Shown piece by piece: positions 9,023 through 16,997 of a DNA stretch of 64,000 bases (positions within the stretch are counted from its first letter, which is position 1; each line of letters starts with the position of its first letter). The translations under genes were made by a program, and so were the position numbers. The notes beneath the pieces were generated by a model. It was not told the origin of the DNA, made no database searches, and saw nothing but the letters and a program-made list of their open reading frames with translations. The DNA comes from Treponema sp. (GTDB taxonomy: Bacteria; Spirochaetota; Spirochaetia; Treponematales; Treponemataceae), in assembly GCA_016294035.1 (NCBI GenBank), contig JAEDCT010000002.1, forward strand, positions 83,438 to 147,437, read 5' to 3'.

Positions 9023-10375
9023 ATGTTGTTAGCACAAATTTTATCTGTTTCCATCTTTGTGGTGATGTTCATTCTCATCATCCTGGAAATATTTGAACGA
9101 CAGTGGACAACTCTGGTATGCGGGGCTCTAACACTGATCCTGGTATTTGGTCTGGGCATGCACTCAGCAGAGGCAGCTCTCAAAACACTCAACGTTGAAA
9201 ACATTTTTACGCTTGGGTTCTGGTATGCAGCAGAAGGCGGAGAGGGAGAATCCAGCGGAATCAACTGGGCTACAATCATCTTCATCACCGGAATGATGAT
9301 CATGGTTGAAGGAATGGCACGTGTCGGATTCTTCAGATGGCTGTGCATGCTTCTTGCTAAGGCTGTTAAGTACAAGGTAATTCCTATCTTTGTAACTTTC
9401 ATGCTTATGTCTGGAATTCTTGCTATGTTCATCGACTCAATCACAGTTATCCTGTTCCTTGCAGCAGTCACTGTTGAACTCAGCCAGCTTCTAAAATTCA
9501 ACCCGGTTCCAATGGTTCTTGCAGAAGTATTCTGTGCAAACCTGGGTGGATCCGCAACAATGTGTGGTGACCCTCCAAATATCATCATCGGAACTTCATT
9601 CGGTTACTCATTTGCTGACTTTGTATGCAACACAGGTGTAATTGCCGGCATTTCATTGATATTCATTCTTGTGTTCTTCTTCTTCAGCTACAGAAAGGAA
9701 CTTTCAACCTCTGAGACAGTTGATACATCTGCATTCCCTACTCCAGAAAGTGCAATCACAGACAAGAAGGGATTCGTTGTTTCTTCCGTTATCTTCGCAA
9801 TTGCAGTTCTCATGCTTGTTACTCACGCTCAGACACATCTCAGCGTTGCAACAATCGGTCTTTTCATTTCAATCATTACTCTCCTGACAGCCCCAAGGCA
9901 CATAAGGGAAATCATGAGCAAGGTTGACTATAAGACAGTTCTCTTCTTCCTGGGACTCTTCGTTGTCGTAGGCGGACTTGAACAGACTGAAATTCTCAAG
10001 CTCATTGCAGGATTCATCCAGAGCATTTCAGGCGGAAACACATACATCATGATTGCAATCATCATCTGGGTAAGTGCAATGGCATCTGCTTTCGTAGACA
10101 ACATTCCATTTGCCGCAACCATGATTCCGGTTATCCAGACATTGAGCGGTTCAACTGGTGTTGACCTCAAGACAATGACATGGGCCCTTTCCATGGGAAC
10201 TGATATTGGTGGCAGCGCAACTCCAATCGGGGCAAGTGCAAACGTTGTCGGAACATCAGTTGTTGCCAAGGCCGGACATCCGGTAAGCTGGGGAACATAC
10301 TGCAAAAAAGCCGTACCTGCTACTATAATAGTTATGGTTATTTCTACCGTATATATATTTATAAAGTACTTATAG
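9023..10375 (+). CDS. ArsB/NhaD-superfamily membrane transporter
   Basis: A 450-residue integral membrane protein with about 11-12 hydrophobic helices. It carries CGDPPNIIIG and, in the second half, GTDIGGSATPIGASAN, the paired half-site motifs of the ArsB/NhaD ion transporter superfamily (Na+/H+ antiporters, arsenite exporters, SLC13-like anion carriers). The substrate cannot be fixed from sequence; NhaD-like sodium/proton exchange is the best guess. The frame can be extended upstream to a TTG at 8987, but that TTG is the first base of a good -35 box, so I place the start at ATG 9023. A nucleotide kinase follows 15 bases later. Confidence 0.88.
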   Translation: MLLAQILSVSIFVVMFILIILEIFERQWTTLVCGALTLILVFGLGMHSAEAALKTLNVENIFTLGFWYAAEGGEGESSGINWATIIFITGMMIMVEGMARVGFFRWLCMLLAKAVKYKVIPIFVTFMLMSGILAMFIDSITVILFLAAVTVELSQLLKFNPVPMVLAEVFCANLGGSATMCGDPPNIIIGTSFGYSFADFVCNTGVIAGISLIFILVFFFFSYRKELSTSETVDTSAFPTPESAITDKKGFVVSSVIFAIAVLMLVTHAQTHLSVATIGLFISIITLLTAPRHIREIMSKVDYKTVLFFLGLFVVVGGLEQTEILKLIAGFIQSISGGNTYIMIAIIIWVSAMASAFVDNIPFAATMIPVIQTLSGSTGVDLKTMTWALSMGTDIGGSATPIGASANVVGTSVVAKAGHPVSWGTYCKKAVPATIIVMVISTVYIFIKYL

Positions 10376-10390
10376 CCTAGGGGGTCAGCC

Positions 10391-10990
10391 ATGGATAAGC
10401 AAATTATTATTTCAATCGGACGTGAATACGGAAGCGCAGGTCATGTTGTTGCAAAGATTCTTGCAGAAAAACTGGGAATTGAAGTATTTGACAGGAACCT
10501 TCTTGATGAAATTGCAGGCGTAAAGAAAGTCGACACAAACAACCTTAGAATGTACGACGAAAAGCCAAGGCTCAGATTCTTCTCAAGAACTGTTCGAGGA
10601 TACTCAAATTCACCTGAACAGAATGTTGCAGAACTTCAGTTTGCCCTTCTCAAGTCAAAGGCAGCTGATGGTGACTCCTTCATCATTGTTGGGCGCTGTG
10701 CAGATGACCTGTTCCGCGGAATGGACAACTTTATTTCCATCTTCATAAACGCTGATATGGATGCACGACTTAAGCGCGTAATTGACCGCCATCCGGGAAT
10801 CAATCAGCTTGAAGCAAAAAGAAAGATTGTCCAGCATGACAAAAAACGTGCTGCTTACCACGACTTCTTCGTTAAAGGCGGAAAGTGGGGAAATGCAAAG
10901 AACTACGACCTGTGCATAAACTCTACAAGGCTTGGAATTGAGGGAACCGCAGACTTCCTCTACGACTATATTCAGCAGAGAATTAAATAA
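10391..10990 (+). CDS. Cytidylate kinase-like protein
   Basis: A 199-residue P-loop kinase of the cytidylate-kinase-like family (Cytidylate_kin2). The N-terminal phosphate loop is GREYGSAGH, followed by FDRNLLDEIA and, further on, IIVGRCADD and a lid region with IDRHPGIN. These proteins are related to CMP kinase but usually occur beside transporters or CBS proteins, and their true substrate is not established. It starts 15 bases after the transporter gene with a weak GGGGTC ribosome site and is closed by a strong terminator, so it forms the end of a two-gene operon. Confidence 0.85.
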   Translation: MDKQIIISIGREYGSAGHVVAKILAEKLGIEVFDRNLLDEIAGVKKVDTNNLRMYDEKPRLRFFSRTVRGYSNSPEQNVAELQFALLKSKAADGDSFIIVGRCADDLFRGMDNFISIFINADMDARLKRVIDRHPGINQLEAKRKIVQHDKKRAAYHDFFVKGGKWGNAKNYDLCINSTRLGIEGTADFLYDYIQQRIK

Positions 10991-11009
10991 AAATACTAAT
11001 GAAATCAAG

Positions 11010-11047
11010 AACCCCGGGATTGAAGACTTCAGTTCCGGGGTTTTTTA
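11010..11047 (+). terminator. Rho-independent terminator
   Basis: AACCCCGG (11010-11017) pairs with CCGGGGTT (11035-11042), an 8-bp stem with a 17-base loop followed directly by TTTT. It ends the transporter/kinase operon. Confidence 0.9.
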
Positions 11048-11123
11048 ATTTGTGACCAGGTGACAGTATTAAATCGTCAGTGATTAGAGTTTTTGGATAT
11101 TTTTTCCAATAATTATGAATATC

Positions 11124-11152
11124 TTGTTAATTAATAAAACTAGCCTTATAAT
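11124..11152 (+). promoter_or_regulatory. Consensus-like promoter, likely leaderless start
   Basis: TTGTTA (11124-11129), exactly 17 bases, TATAAT (11147-11152). Nine bases separate the -10 from the ATG at 11162, so transcription should start within about three bases of the start codon. No Shine-Dalgarno sequence is present. Confidence 0.75.
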
Positions 11153-11161
11153 TATTTTGTT

Positions 11162-13294
11162 ATGCTGTTCAAAAAATTTTTCACACAAACAAATATATCA
11201 AGCATTATCATAGGATCGACTTTATCGCGCATTATTTTCGCAATCATTCTATATTTTATTTCGGCATTTATTTTTTTAATCGCATCAATATATGAAACAA
11301 AAACAAGAACAACATCCAAGATTGCGTCTACCATTGCAGATGAGATTACCTGGTTTATCCAGTCCTACAAAAATACTGCAGAAGCCATAGGATGCATTCC
11401 AGAACTTTCAATGACAAACATTCCACCAAAACTTAAGCAGATTCTCATTGCCAACAAGGCAAAGGAATTTAATTTTGACTTCGGCGGAATCATTCGCAAG
11501 GACGGATGGTCAGACTACGACAACCGCTACCGCGGAGACAGGTACTACTTTAAGAAAGCACTCAGCGGAGTTTCTTCAGTAAATGATCCGCTTCATTCAA
11601 GAACATCAGGCATGCTCCAGCTTATATTCGGGGCACCAATCTGGAAGGGTGGAATTTACCACGGAACAATCGACTCAATACTCTATATTGGTGTTGACCC
11701 GGAAACTCTGAATAACATTATGAGAAAGCATGGATCGCTGACAAACAAGGGTCAGGCATACATCATCAACAAAACGGGAACAATTATTGCATCAGAAGAC
11801 TCTAGCCTTGTTTACGACATGACAAATCACATTCACATTGCTGCCACAAACAAGAAATTTGACAACATTGCAAAAGCAGAAAAAAAGATGCTCAAGGGCA
11901 AACCAACATCTCAGGTTGTCTATAATGACGGCATGATCTACCTGTACACATCATACCCGATTGAAAACACACCGGACTGGATTCTCGTAATCACTTCCCC
12001 ATTTACACCGCAGCTCACAATGCTCTTTTACTTCATTCTTGCCTTTGGATTAACTTCCCTGCTGGTTCTTTTCCTGTCTTACAAAAAGCTCAGGAAGGTT
12101 TCAAATGGAATCTCAAATCCAATCATGAAAATGGCAGACAGAATCCACAGTGCATCAGTTGGAGATTTTTCATCAGAAATAAACAGGGATTATCCTTTAG
12201 ATGAAATCAGGACAATTTCCGAGGCAACACAGAATCTCATTAACCGAATGAATTTTGTCCTTAACCCGCTGACAACCGAATCAGCTTCTGATATTTCAAC
12301 ACAGATCAGATTCTCCAGCTTCATGAAAATCCAGGAAAACTTTTCCAAAACCTTAAACCTGATTCTATGTATCTACGATAAAAAAATGAATCCGATTCTT
12401 GGAAATCCACAGCCTGAAGCACTGAATCCAAGAAGATTCAACATTATCATAAACAAGAAAATATTTGGCACATGCGAAATTTCACCAAAAGAAAACTGCA
12501 CCCTTTCTGACATTGAAATTGAATGTATCGGCGAATCAGTTTCTGAGCTTATCTCACGACTCATTGAAAACAGCATCGAAAAAGAAATCCGTTATGAAGG
12601 CTGGAAAAAGAACGAACAGTACAACCTTGAATCCCTTGTTAAGTCAACTGAAAACCTGAAAAAAGATATTTCTGAATGGCTTGAAACAAAGGAAAATGAT
12701 CCGTCACAAAATAACAGTCAGGATATCGGGAAAATTTTCTCAGACATCAAGAAAAACTTCTCAAACATTGCCGTAACAAGCAAATATGCAAAGCTTACTG
12801 ACTACAACTCGAATATTATTGAATCAGACTATGAAACATCAGAGATTATCAATTCTATTCAGGAAAAAATCCACAATGAAATCAGTGCTTCTATTTCATT
12901 TGCTGCATCATCAAAGATTCCTGTCAAGCTTTTTGGAGACCCGTCATCAATCGCAAAAGCCATCATAAAAACAACTTCAACCATTGAAGAAAAATGGCCG
13001 GAAGCAGACAAAACCATAACATTCTCAAGCGAACAAAATCAATTCTGTACTATGCTTTCAACAAAAATTGCCATGTTCAACCCCATGATTGGAAATGAAG
13101 AAATCAGAAGGCTCATGCTAATTTCAAAGCAGACAAACCTTTCCTCTGAGAAGCTTGATGTATTTGAACAGAACTTCATGGCTGCCTTCAAGCTGGTTCA
13201 CAGGCTAAACGGAAATATCATCATAAAGAGCACAGACAAAACTGTTGAAATGGAAATCAAGATTCCACAGCTTTCAGCAATCCAGGATAACTGA
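11162..13294 (+). CDS. Cache/HAMP membrane sensor with degenerate kinase-like tail
   Basis: A 710-residue membrane receptor. A transmembrane helix at about 18-42 is followed by a periplasmic double-Cache-type domain (about 45-280, with DNRYRGDRYYFKKAL and the small-molecule pocket style GQAYIINKTGTIIASE). A second transmembrane helix at about 285-308 leads to HAMP (SNPIMKMADRIHSASVGDF). The cytoplasmic part has a GAF-like stretch and a tail resembling a histidine-kinase ATPase lobe (KLFGDPSSIAKAIIKT) in which the usual N-box Asn and G-boxes are not recognisable and no phospho-acceptor His is visible. I infer a signalling protein that works by contact, not catalysis. The EAL gene starts eight bases later, so it likely controls that enzyme. 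Confidence 0.78.
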   Translation: MLFKKFFTQTNISSIIIGSTLSRIIFAIILYFISAFIFLIASIYETKTRTTSKIASTIADEITWFIQSYKNTAEAIGCIPELSMTNIPPKLKQILIANKAKEFNFDFGGIIRKDGWSDYDNRYRGDRYYFKKALSGVSSVNDPLHSRTSGMLQLIFGAPIWKGGIYHGTIDSILYIGVDPETLNNIMRKHGSLTNKGQAYIINKTGTIIASEDSSLVYDMTNHIHIAATNKKFDNIAKAEKKMLKGKPTSQVVYNDGMIYLYTSYPIENTPDWILVITSPFTPQLTMLFYFILAFGLTSLLVLFLSYKKLRKVSNGISNPIMKMADRIHSASVGDFSSEINRDYPLDEIRTISEATQNLINRMNFVLNPLTTESASDISTQIRFSSFMKIQENFSKTLNLILCIYDKKMNPILGNPQPEALNPRRFNIIINKKIFGTCEISPKENCTLSDIEIECIGESVSELISRLIENSIEKEIRYEGWKKNEQYNLESLVKSTENLKKDISEWLETKENDPSQNNSQDIGKIFSDIKKNFSNIAVTSKYAKLTDYNSNIIESDYETSEIINSIQEKIHNEISASISFAASSKIPVKLFGDPSSIAKAIIKTTSTIEEKWPEADKTITFSSEQNQFCTMLSTKIAMFNPMIGNEEIRRLMLISKQTNLSSEKLDVFEQNFMAAFKLVHRLNGNIIIKSTDKTVEMEIKIPQLSAIQDN

Positions 13295-13302
13295 GGTAAA
13301 AC

Positions 13303-15012
13303 ATGAGTAACTATACACCAGAAAAATTTACGGCAGCAATAGATAAATTTATTTTGCAAAGCAAAGGCGAATTGTTCATTGAAGGTGAAAACACTCAGGA
13401 AATGCTCAAGGATCTTTCTATGGTTCTTGGAATCTCAAGAATTGATGTTTGCCGTGTTGAATATGCAATAGAATGTGGTAAGCAGGAAACCTTTAACCAA
13501 ACATATTTCAGGCTTTCAAGCATAGACATCAACAGAAAATTTGAAGTTGTTATCGAAGAAAAAAACATTATTAAGGTGACATACAGTTACTTCCAGATTC
13601 CAGGTGACGATGACTGGAATGACGAAACAAAAAATCACCTGAACATGATTTCAAACATAATGTACCTGTATTCAAAAGTTTTCTATCTTAATAAATTCAT
13701 TGAATACGGTGCAACCCATGACCACAGGTTCCCTCTGATTCACAACCACAATTTCCTAATTGACAGAATGAATGAGCTGATTGAAAACAATAAGATTTCA
13801 GAATATGGCATTGCATTCTTCAACATCCACAACTTTAATCGTGTTAACCGCGTATTTGGCGAAACGGCTGGAAATGAAGTACTCAAGAACTACTTCCAGT
13901 GGCTAAATAATCTGGTGGAAGGAAAATCTCCGGAAGAAAGCAAGGGTGTTGTGTGTGCCCTGGGAGGAGACAACGGAATTGTCCTGTACAAGAAAGAACT
14001 GGAAACTGAAATCATGAGATTCTTTGACAAGACAGAAATTTCCATCAATCATAATGGAGAGACTGAATCTATATTTCTTTCTTCACACGCCGGAATGAAC
14101 AGCAAGCTTACATCTGAGATGACAGCACATTCCATCATCGGTACTGTTAATGCAACACTCACTCTTTCAAAAAGAAACAACTCTTCATCAATTATTTTCT
14201 ATGACTCAAAATTCAAGAAGTCCAACGAGCAGAAGATTTTCATTGAAAAAATCTATAAGGAAGCGCTCACAAACGAAGAATTCATGGTTTATTACCAGCC
14301 AAAAGTTGATCTTCGGGATTATCGCCTGAGAGGAGCAGAAGCACTCGTAAGGTGGCGTCATGAGGGAACAATGATTTTCCCTGATGACTTCATTCCAATT
14401 CTTGAGCAGAACCAGCAGATTAAGTATCTTGACATCTACATGCTCAACCATGTTTGCAAGGACATCAAGGAATGGCTCAGGCAGGGAAAAGAAGTTCCTC
14501 AGATTTCCATCAATCTTTCACGTGCATCTTTAGGGATTCCAGACCTTGCAGGATTTATCTCAAACACAATCAACACCTATGAAATTCCACGGCAGCTGAT
14601 TCAGATTGAACTTACTGAATCTGCAAAGGATGCAAGCAATGAAGAGCTAAGACCTCTTGTAGAAGGATTAAATATGCAGGGAATTGGAACTGCAGTTGAT
14701 GACTTTGGTACGGGATACTCTTCACTTTCTCTCATTCAGGAATTGCCATGGGATGTTATCAAAATTGACAAGCATCTTCTGCGTGTTGCCCAGAAAACTG
14801 GCAGCCGCGAGCAGAAAATGTTCAAGGCAATTATTTCTATGGCAAACCTCATTGGACTTGAACCAATTGTTGAAGGCGTTGAGTCCAGGGAAGACATTAA
14901 GCTGCTGAAAGAAAGCGGATGTTTCCTTGCCCAGGGATTTTACTTCAGCAAACCTATCCCAAAAGATGATTTTACAAAGCTTCTCAACAAATCAGAAGCA
15001 GAAATAGAATAA
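13303..15012 (+). CDS. c-di-GMP phosphodiesterase (degenerate GGDEF + EAL)
   Basis: Degrades c-di-GMP. After an N-terminal region of about 150 residues comes a GGDEF domain whose signature has become GGDNG (221-225), so it should not synthesise c-di-GMP but may bind GTP. The EAL domain covers about 325-565: EAL at 346-348, SINLS, ELTES, DDFGTGYSSL, KIDK and EGVE are all present, so the metal and catalytic residues look complete. It is soluble, preceded by GAGG at proper spacing, and lies eight bases after the Cache/HAMP receptor. The pair reads as a receptor plus its effector. Confidence 0.92.
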   Translation: MSNYTPEKFTAAIDKFILQSKGELFIEGENTQEMLKDLSMVLGISRIDVCRVEYAIECGKQETFNQTYFRLSSIDINRKFEVVIEEKNIIKVTYSYFQIPGDDDWNDETKNHLNMISNIMYLYSKVFYLNKFIEYGATHDHRFPLIHNHNFLIDRMNELIENNKISEYGIAFFNIHNFNRVNRVFGETAGNEVLKNYFQWLNNLVEGKSPEESKGVVCALGGDNGIVLYKKELETEIMRFFDKTEISINHNGETESIFLSSHAGMNSKLTSEMTAHSIIGTVNATLTLSKRNNSSSIIFYDSKFKKSNEQKIFIEKIYKEALTNEEFMVYYQPKVDLRDYRLRGAEALVRWRHEGTMIFPDDFIPILEQNQQIKYLDIYMLNHVCKDIKEWLRQGKEVPQISINLSRASLGIPDLAGFISNTINTYEIPRQLIQIELTESAKDASNEELRPLVEGLNMQGIGTAVDDFGTGYSSLSLIQELPWDVIKIDKHLLRVAQKTGSREQKMFKAIISMANLIGLEPIVEGVESREDIKLLKESGCFLAQGFYFSKPIPKDDFTKLLNKSEAEIE

Positions 15013-15034
15013 TCTCTCACACAACAAACAAAAC

Positions 15035-15093
15035 GAGAATACCCCTCTCACGGACAAAGTGTTGATTAAACTAAAAAAAATACTATCCGTCTT
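15035..15093 (+). repeat. Dispersed intergenic repeat, divergent copy
   Basis: GAATACCCCTCTCACGGAC (15037-15055) followed by an AAAAATACTATCCGTC block at 15075-15093. It resembles the copy at 34019-34072 and the two arms of the element at 22265-22473. It sits between two convergent genes. Confidence 0.5.
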
Positions 15094-15121
15094 TTTATGA
15101 AAACACGATAAAATGTGGCTG

Positions 15122-16855
15122 TTATTTGTCCATGGATTCAAGCTTCTTGTTCAGGTCAAGAATGCTTTTGTGTATGAAATGATCTGCTGCAAACTTTTCA
15201 ATCACACCCATAGGTTCTCCCTGGGAAGAAACAATTGGAATTGAAGCCACATCGTAATCACTGAATTTCTTGTACACATCAGGCAGTGTATCTTCCGGCA
15301 AACAACTGCATGGAGCTTTTTCCATGATGTCCATGGCAAGGAATGAATAGGCCATTTCTCCAATAACAAGAGTTTCCTTCAATGTATCAATTGAAATTAT
15401 TCCCAGAAGATTCTTGTTTTCTGATGAAACAACGGCAAAAGACTGATTATGCTGCGTACCAAACTTTTCGAGAATCATATCAACCTTGTCCGTATCCAAA
15501 ATGATTGAATTACTTTCCCTGGAACAAATCAATTCCTTTCCCCAGGTAACATCACTGACCTTAGATTTCTTTATTATGTCTTCCTCGGAAACTGCAAGTC
15601 CAACTTCTCCGGCAAGAGTAACTCCGCGCTTAACACAGATTGGCCCAAGGAGCTGAACAATAAATGTAGTTGCAGTAATAACAAGAATTATCTGAGGACC
15701 AATGGAATCTGCAAAATCTGAACTTGCAGCAATGCTCAAGCCAATGGCAACACCTGCCTGACTCAACAGACACCACGGCAAATATTTTCTTACAGTTTCA
15801 GGGGCCTTTGTCAAACGTGCACCAATCCTTGCACCAATTGATTTTCCCAAGGTTCTTCCACCAACATAAACAATGGCCAGAACTCCAAGAACAGGCGTTA
15901 CAATCCAGATGTTAAGCTTTGCTCCTACAAGAACAAAGAACAGAACGTAGACAGGAGGCGTAAATTTTTCTACAAACGAAAACACCGGTCTTGTCTTGGC
16001 AGGTGCAAAATTTGCCATGAAAAATCCAATGGACATGGCAGCAAGAATATTATCAAGCCCAAGAACATTGCAGATTCCGGTTGAAATGAAAAGTCCGCCC
16101 AGGGCAAAAGAAAGAACGCGTCCTTCATCCTGCATTACGTTTCTAATGATTTTTGAGACAAACAAACCTACGATACTACCAACAAGAATTGACCCGAAAA
16201 TTTCCTTAAGGATTCCAACCATCTGGAGTCCAAATGAAATGGATTCCCCGCCCAAAAGAGGCTTTACCAGAGTTGATGCAACTGCATACAGAACAAGGGC
16301 AACAGCATCATCCATTGCTACGATTCCAAGGATTGTAGTTGTAAGAGGTCCTCGTGTTCTGTATTCCTTCAGGACATCAGTAGTTGCTGCCGGGGCTGTG
16401 GCAGAACAAATTGCACCAAGAACAAGTCCATAGGAAAGGGCAACCGTAAAGTTATGCATGAAAAGATAGGCAACAATTGTAATCAAGACACCAACAACAA
16501 AGAATGGGACAATGGACTCACCAATAAGGATTCCAACAAACTGCTTTCCATATTTTTTGATTACATCAATTTTTAACTCTGCACCAATGAGAAATCCAAT
16601 GAGGGAAAGTGCAATTGTATTGACAGGATTAAGGGCAACAATTGTGGCAAGCCTGAGAACCTGGAACCCGGATGACCCGATGATGATTCCAATTACAATG
16701 TATCCGACAACCTGGGGAATCCTCAGTTTCTGAAACAGACGACCACCTATGGCACCAAATGTCATGATGATACCCATAAGCAGAACAAACTGAGCTCCAT
16801 GAAGCTGAGTAAAATGCAACATTGCAGGCAAAAGCTGTGCAAACGGATCTTCCAT
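15122..16855 (-). CDS. CPA2 (Kef-type) cation:proton antiporter with CBS pair
   Basis: A membrane antiporter of about 12 helices in residues 15-400 (RIPQVVGYIVIGIIIG, GALVLGAICSATAPAAT-style TM5 motif), of the monovalent cation:proton antiporter-2 family, likely exchanging K+ or Na+ for H+. The C-terminal 150 residues form a CBS-domain pair (SIILDTDKVDMILEKF; ASIPIVSSQGEPMGVIE), a nucleotide-sensing gate. I prefer the ATG at 16855: GGAG lies nine bases upstream, whereas the in-frame ATG at 16870 has none and its own codon overlaps that site. Upstream a TATAAT occurs near 16915. It stands alone and converges with the EAL gene. Confidence 0.87.
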   Translation of the reverse strand: MEDPFAQLLPAMLHFTQLHGAQFVLLMGIIMTFGAIGGRLFQKLRIPQVVGYIVIGIIIGSSGFQVLRLATIVALNPVNTIALSLIGFLIGAELKIDVIKKYGKQFVGILIGESIVPFFVVGVLITIVAYLFMHNFTVALSYGLVLGAICSATAPAATTDVLKEYRTRGPLTTTILGIVAMDDAVALVLYAVASTLVKPLLGGESISFGLQMVGILKEIFGSILVGSIVGLFVSKIIRNVMQDEGRVLSFALGGLFISTGICNVLGLDNILAAMSIGFFMANFAPAKTRPVFSFVEKFTPPVYVLFFVLVGAKLNIWIVTPVLGVLAIVYVGGRTLGKSIGARIGARLTKAPETVRKYLPWCLLSQAGVAIGLSIAASSDFADSIGPQIILVITATTFIVQLLGPICVKRGVTLAGEVGLAVSEEDIIKKSKVSDVTWGKELICSRESNSIILDTDKVDMILEKFGTQHNQSFAVVSSENKNLLGIISIDTLKETLVIGEMAYSFLAMDIMEKAPCSCLPEDTLPDVYKKFSDYDVASIPIVSSQGEPMGVIEKFAADHFIHKSILDLNKKLESMDK

Positions 16856-16997
16856 CTTAAATAACTCCATACGTTAATCTGATGACCCGCCGGAACAGGC
16901 AGGTGAAGCCATTATACACAAAAGAAAATCTTTGGGAAACAAGGAGACATACAAGAATCCGCTGAGAACCTTTCAAAAGACAAGCTTAGTTACCGCA

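Noticed and set aside
8983..9588. 201-residue frame on the minus strand
   Set aside because: It lies wholly inside the ArsB/NhaD-type gene, has no ribosome site and its product has no coherent fold; it is a shadow of the conserved membrane protein.
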